Shown here piece by piece: positions 61,945-64,000 of a stretch of 64,000 bases of DNA; within the stretch, counting starts at the first letter, position 1; each line of letters begins with the position of its first letter. The stretch is from positions 868,001 to 932,000 of the forward strand of contig NZ_CP014480.1 of the NCBI RefSeq assembly GCF_001580365.1, read 5' to 3'. The notes under the pieces were generated by a model that made no database searches, was not told where the DNA came from, and worked only from the letters and a program-made list of their open reading frames with translations. Source of the stretch: Kocuria turfanensis (GTDB lineage Bacteria > Actinomycetota > Actinomycetes > Actinomycetales > Micrococcaceae). A program made the position numbers and the translations under genes.

Positions 61945-63252
61945 TCACGCGTCGTCGAGGAGGGTGCGCCGCCACCGGTGGACGAAGCCCAGGGCCCCGG
62001 CGAGCAGCAGGGCCGCGGAGCCGACGGGCACCAGGGCCGCGGTGCGGTAGCCCCACGTCTCCCCGAACCACCCGGAGAGCACGAGGCCCACGGTCAGCCC
62101 CACGCTCATCGCCGCGGTCATCACCGTGGTGAGGGCCGTGACCCGGGAACTCGGCGCCACCAGCCGCGCGAGCTCGTAGACGGCCACCAGGCAGGGCCCG
62201 GTGGTCAGCCCGGCCACCGCCAGGGCGAGCACCATCCCCACGGAGTCGTCCGGGACCGTCAGCAGCATCGAGGCCAGCACCGCCCCCGACGCCGCCCCCA
62301 CCCAGCGGTTCCACAGCCGCAGCTCCTCGGTGCGGGCGGAGGCGAACACCGCCGCGACCGCCGAGGTCAGCCCCGTGACCGCGTACAGCCAGGCCACCGA
62401 GACCACCGCGTCCACGGAGATCGCGAAGACGACCACGGAGCCCAGGATCGACCCCAGCAGGGCCCCCAGCGCCCCCATGCCCACCACCGGGAGCAGGCGC
62501 AGCTGCGCGGTCCGGCGGCGCCGGAGCCGGGCCGCCCGGGTGAGCCCGGCGGCGGCCGGGGCGCGGAAGCGGATGAGCCGGCGCGGCAGCCGCGCCGAGC
62601 AGTGCAGGAGGAACACGGTGGTGCCGGCCAGGGTGAGGGCCGCCGAGAGCGCCAGCACGGCGGCCGGCCCGAGCCTCACGGCCACGAGCCCGGTGACCAC
62701 GGCGGCCAGGACGGTCGCCAGGGAGTCCATCACGCTCTCGTGGCGCAGCGCCGTGTCGAAGAGGTCCTGCCGGTCGTCCCGGCCGAGCAGAGACCACCAG
62801 CGCAGCCGGCAGACCACGCCCATCTGCGGCAGGACCAGTCCGGCGAGCAGGCACGGCAGGACCAGCCGGGCGGGGTCGGGCTCGGGGGCGGCGGAGGCCC
62901 CCGGCAGCAGCCGGACCAGCCACCAGACCGCCACCGGGTTCGCCAGCGTGAGCAGGACGAGGCCGAGCTGGCGCCCCCGCCAGGAGGCGGCCGCCCCCAT
63001 GGCCAGGCCGCACACGGCCGAGCCGAGGGTCACGGCCCCGGCGCACAGCGTGCCGAGAGCCGGCGACCCGGAGATCAGGGCCACCGTGGTGAGCACGCCC
63101 AGCGGCACCATGGTCTGGGGCAGGCGCACCAGCAGGGTCAGCACCGGGTAGAGGGCGCCGCTCACGGCGGCGAGCTCGCGGGAGTCGGCCAGCGGCGAAC
63201 GGCTGGCCATGCTGATCCCGCCGAGCGGTTCGGGGGCGCGCGTGCTGCTCAC
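61945..63252 (-). CDS. MFS-like polytopic membrane protein
   Basis: A 435-residue membrane protein with about twelve hydrophobic spans and a basic central loop (RLIRFRAPAAAGLTRAARLR), the layout of major-facilitator exporters. Weak motif match: no clear sugar or drug signature beyond VFASARTEELRLWNRW, so the substrate is unknown. GTG 63252 is used, with GGAAGGAACC some 15-18 bases upstream; ATG 63210 is an alternative that starts nearer the first span. TAGGCT (63301-63296) is a likely -10. Confidence 0.7.
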   Translation of the reverse strand: MSSTRAPEPLGGISMASRSPLADSRELAAVSGALYPVLTLLVRLPQTMVPLGVLTTVALISGSPALGTLCAGAVTLGSAVCGLAMGAAASWRGRQLGLVLLTLANPVAVWWLVRLLPGASAAPEPDPARLVLPCLLAGLVLPQMGVVCRLRWWSLLGRDDRQDLFDTALRHESVMDSLATVLAAVVTGLVAVRLGPAAVLALSAALTLAGTTVFLLHCSARLPRRLIRFRAPAAAGLTRAARLRRRRTAQLRLLPVVGMGALGALLGSILGSVVVFAISVDAVVSVAWLYAVTGLTSAVAAVFASARTEELRLWNRWVGAASGAVLASMLLTVPDDSVGMVLALAVAGLTTGPCLVAVYELARLVAPSSRVTALTTVMTAAMSVGLTVGLVLSGWFGETWGYRTAALVPVGSAALLLAGALGFVHRWRRTLLDDA

Positions 63253-63345
63253 GAGGGTGGTCCGGTTCCTTCCGGTGGGCGCCGGGGCACGCACCAGCCT
63301 AGCCACGGCCCCGGACGATGACGGAAAGCGTCGGCCCCACGGACC

Positions 63346-63400
63346 GCGGGCCGCTCCCGGCGCCCCCGGCGCGGGCCGGAGGTGGCCGGGAGCGGCCCGC
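63346..63400 (-). terminator. Hairpin after the aquaporin gene
   Basis: 16-bp stem GCGGGCCGCTCCCGGC (63346-63361) and GCCGGGAGCGGCCCGC (63385-63400) with a 23-base loop, 28 bases after the stop. Confidence 0.7.
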
Positions 63401-63427
63401 GCCGGGGCGGCCGGCCGCGTCCGCCGC

Positions 63428-64000
63428 TCAGGCCGACGGGTCCCGGTCTGCTCCGCGACGGACGGGATCCGCGGCGGGGCCCGGCACGGTGGCGTCCTGC
63501 ACGGTGCTGTCCCGCACGGTGCCGTCCTGCACAGTGCTGTCCTGCACGGTGCCGTCCTGCACGGTGCTGTCGTGGGCGGTGCTGTCGTGGGCGGCGGCGT
63601 CCGTGGCCGCGCCGGCCCGCGGGCGCCGGAGGCCGGCTGCGCGGTGGGCGAGCCCGGCCACGAGGCCGCCGAGCAGCGGGGCCAGCCAGAAGAGCCACAG
63701 CTGCCCGAGGTGGGACGAGCCTGCGACCACGGCGGCGCCGGTGGAGCGGGCGGGGTTCAGCGAGCCGCCGTCGAACGGCGCGGTGACCGTCAGCAGGAAG
63801 GCCAGCGCCGCGGCCATCGCGACCGGGGCGAGCACGGCGTTGGCCCGGGGCGCGGTGGAGCCGAGCACCACGAGGGCGAGCAGGGCGGTGGCGACGAACT
63901 CGACCAGCAGGACCGTGGTCCAGCCCGCCTGCGAGGCGGAGTTCGCCCCGAAGCCGTTGGAGATCCCCCCGATCACCTGGGCGGTGGTGGAGGAGTCCAG
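63428..64000 (-). CDS. Aquaporin/MIP family channel, 5' part off window
   Basis: The frame is open to the right edge, so about 190 C-terminal residues are visible. The second pore half is present: GGSLNPARSTGAAVVAGSSH (NPA-type motif NPAR) between hydrophobic spans, with ANAVLAPVAMAAALAFLLTV before and LWLFWLAPLLGGLVAGLAHR after. The cytoplasmic tail carries a pentapeptide repeat (VQDST/VQDGT) of seven units encoded by the 15-bp repeat at 63491-63596. Water versus glycerol specificity cannot be told from the visible part. Confidence 0.88.
   Translation of the reverse strand: MDSSTTAQVIGGISNGFGANSASQAGWTTVLLVEFVATALLALVVLGSTAPRANAVLAPVAMAAALAFLLTVTAPFDGGSLNPARSTGAAVVAGSSHLGQLWLFWLAPLLGGLVAGLAHRAAGLRRPRAGAATDAAAHDSTAHDSTVQDGTVQDSTVQDGTVRDSTVQDATVPGPAADPVRRGADRDPSA
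63491..63596 (-). repeat. 15-bp repeat coding a pentapeptide array
   Basis: Seven imperfect 15-bp units (such as CTGTCCTGCACGGTG and CCGTCCTGCACGGTG) encode A/V-H/Q-D-S/G-T repeats in the aquaporin tail. The units alternate Ser and Gly versions, as if pairs had been duplicated. Confidence 0.85.

Overview
The window is chromosomal DNA of a very GC-rich actinobacterium, most probably a member of the Micrococcaceae close to Kocuria. The grounds are the GTG starts, GTGA/ATGA stop-start overlaps, an NdgR-type IclR regulator divergent from leuCD, a mycothiol-dependent formaldehyde dehydrogenase, a DUF8129 protein, and the order ilvB-ilvN-ilvC ... leuB-ilvE-FAH-gltX-tRNA ... ndgR-leuC-leuD-murA-plsC-gpsA-ddl. 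The genus is inference; no rRNA is present. No phage, insertion sequence or CRISPR array was seen.

Layout. 0-7 kb: ddl, gpsA, plsC, murA (envelope precursors), then leuD and leuC with the divergent regulator ndgR. 7-17.5 kb: a degenerate receiver/thioredoxin-reductase fusion, a membrane protein, a pair of P-loop GTPases, an oxidoreductase, a potassium channel, a sodium/proton antiporter and a DUF421 protein. 17.6-30.3 kb: metal and stress genes: a Cys-rich copper-storage protein; small SHOCT and DUF2795 proteins; a ybdK-hydrolase-lipase operon; an APC permease behind a 9-copy 16-bp tandem repeat; and a coupled copper block (response regulator, sensor kinase, CopB-type ATPase, DUF305 lipoprotein, SHOCT protein, multicopper oxidase). 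30.5-35.2 kb: a STAS-like protein, a DUF1624/DUF418 membrane protein, OsmC, DUF8129, and a PhoX-like Tat phosphatase of visibly lower GC. 35.2-48.3 kb: tRNA-Glu x2, tRNA-Gln, cupin, gltX, FAH hydrolase, ilvE, leuB, metG, AIM24, CPBP protease and ilvC-ilvN-ilvB. 48.6-64 kb: tRNA-Lys, MarR/bcp pair, tRNA-Leu, a peptide-binding lipoprotein, mqo, an RND exporter with a MarR gene, transglutaminase, YihY, the mycothiol formaldehyde pair, an MFS-like protein and the start-truncated aquaporin.

How the genes work together. Most of the isoleucine/valine/leucine pathway is here (ilvBN, ilvC, ilvE, leuB, leuCD). A dyad of the form GTCTCA-N4/5-TGAGAC lies in front of ndgR/leuC, leuB and ilvB. At leuB and ilvB it sits at the same distance (about -50 to -66) from the predicted transcription start, and ilvB also carries a classical leader-peptide attenuator. 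Together these suggest one leucine-linked regulon run by NdgR plus attenuation. Seven reading frames, including the ilv leader peptide, begin 6-7 bases after a TANNNT-like -10 box and are probably leaderless. Copper handling is a second theme: a CsoR-like operator lies inside the 3' end of the sensor-kinase gene and would drive the ATPase-DUF305-SHOCT-oxidase block.
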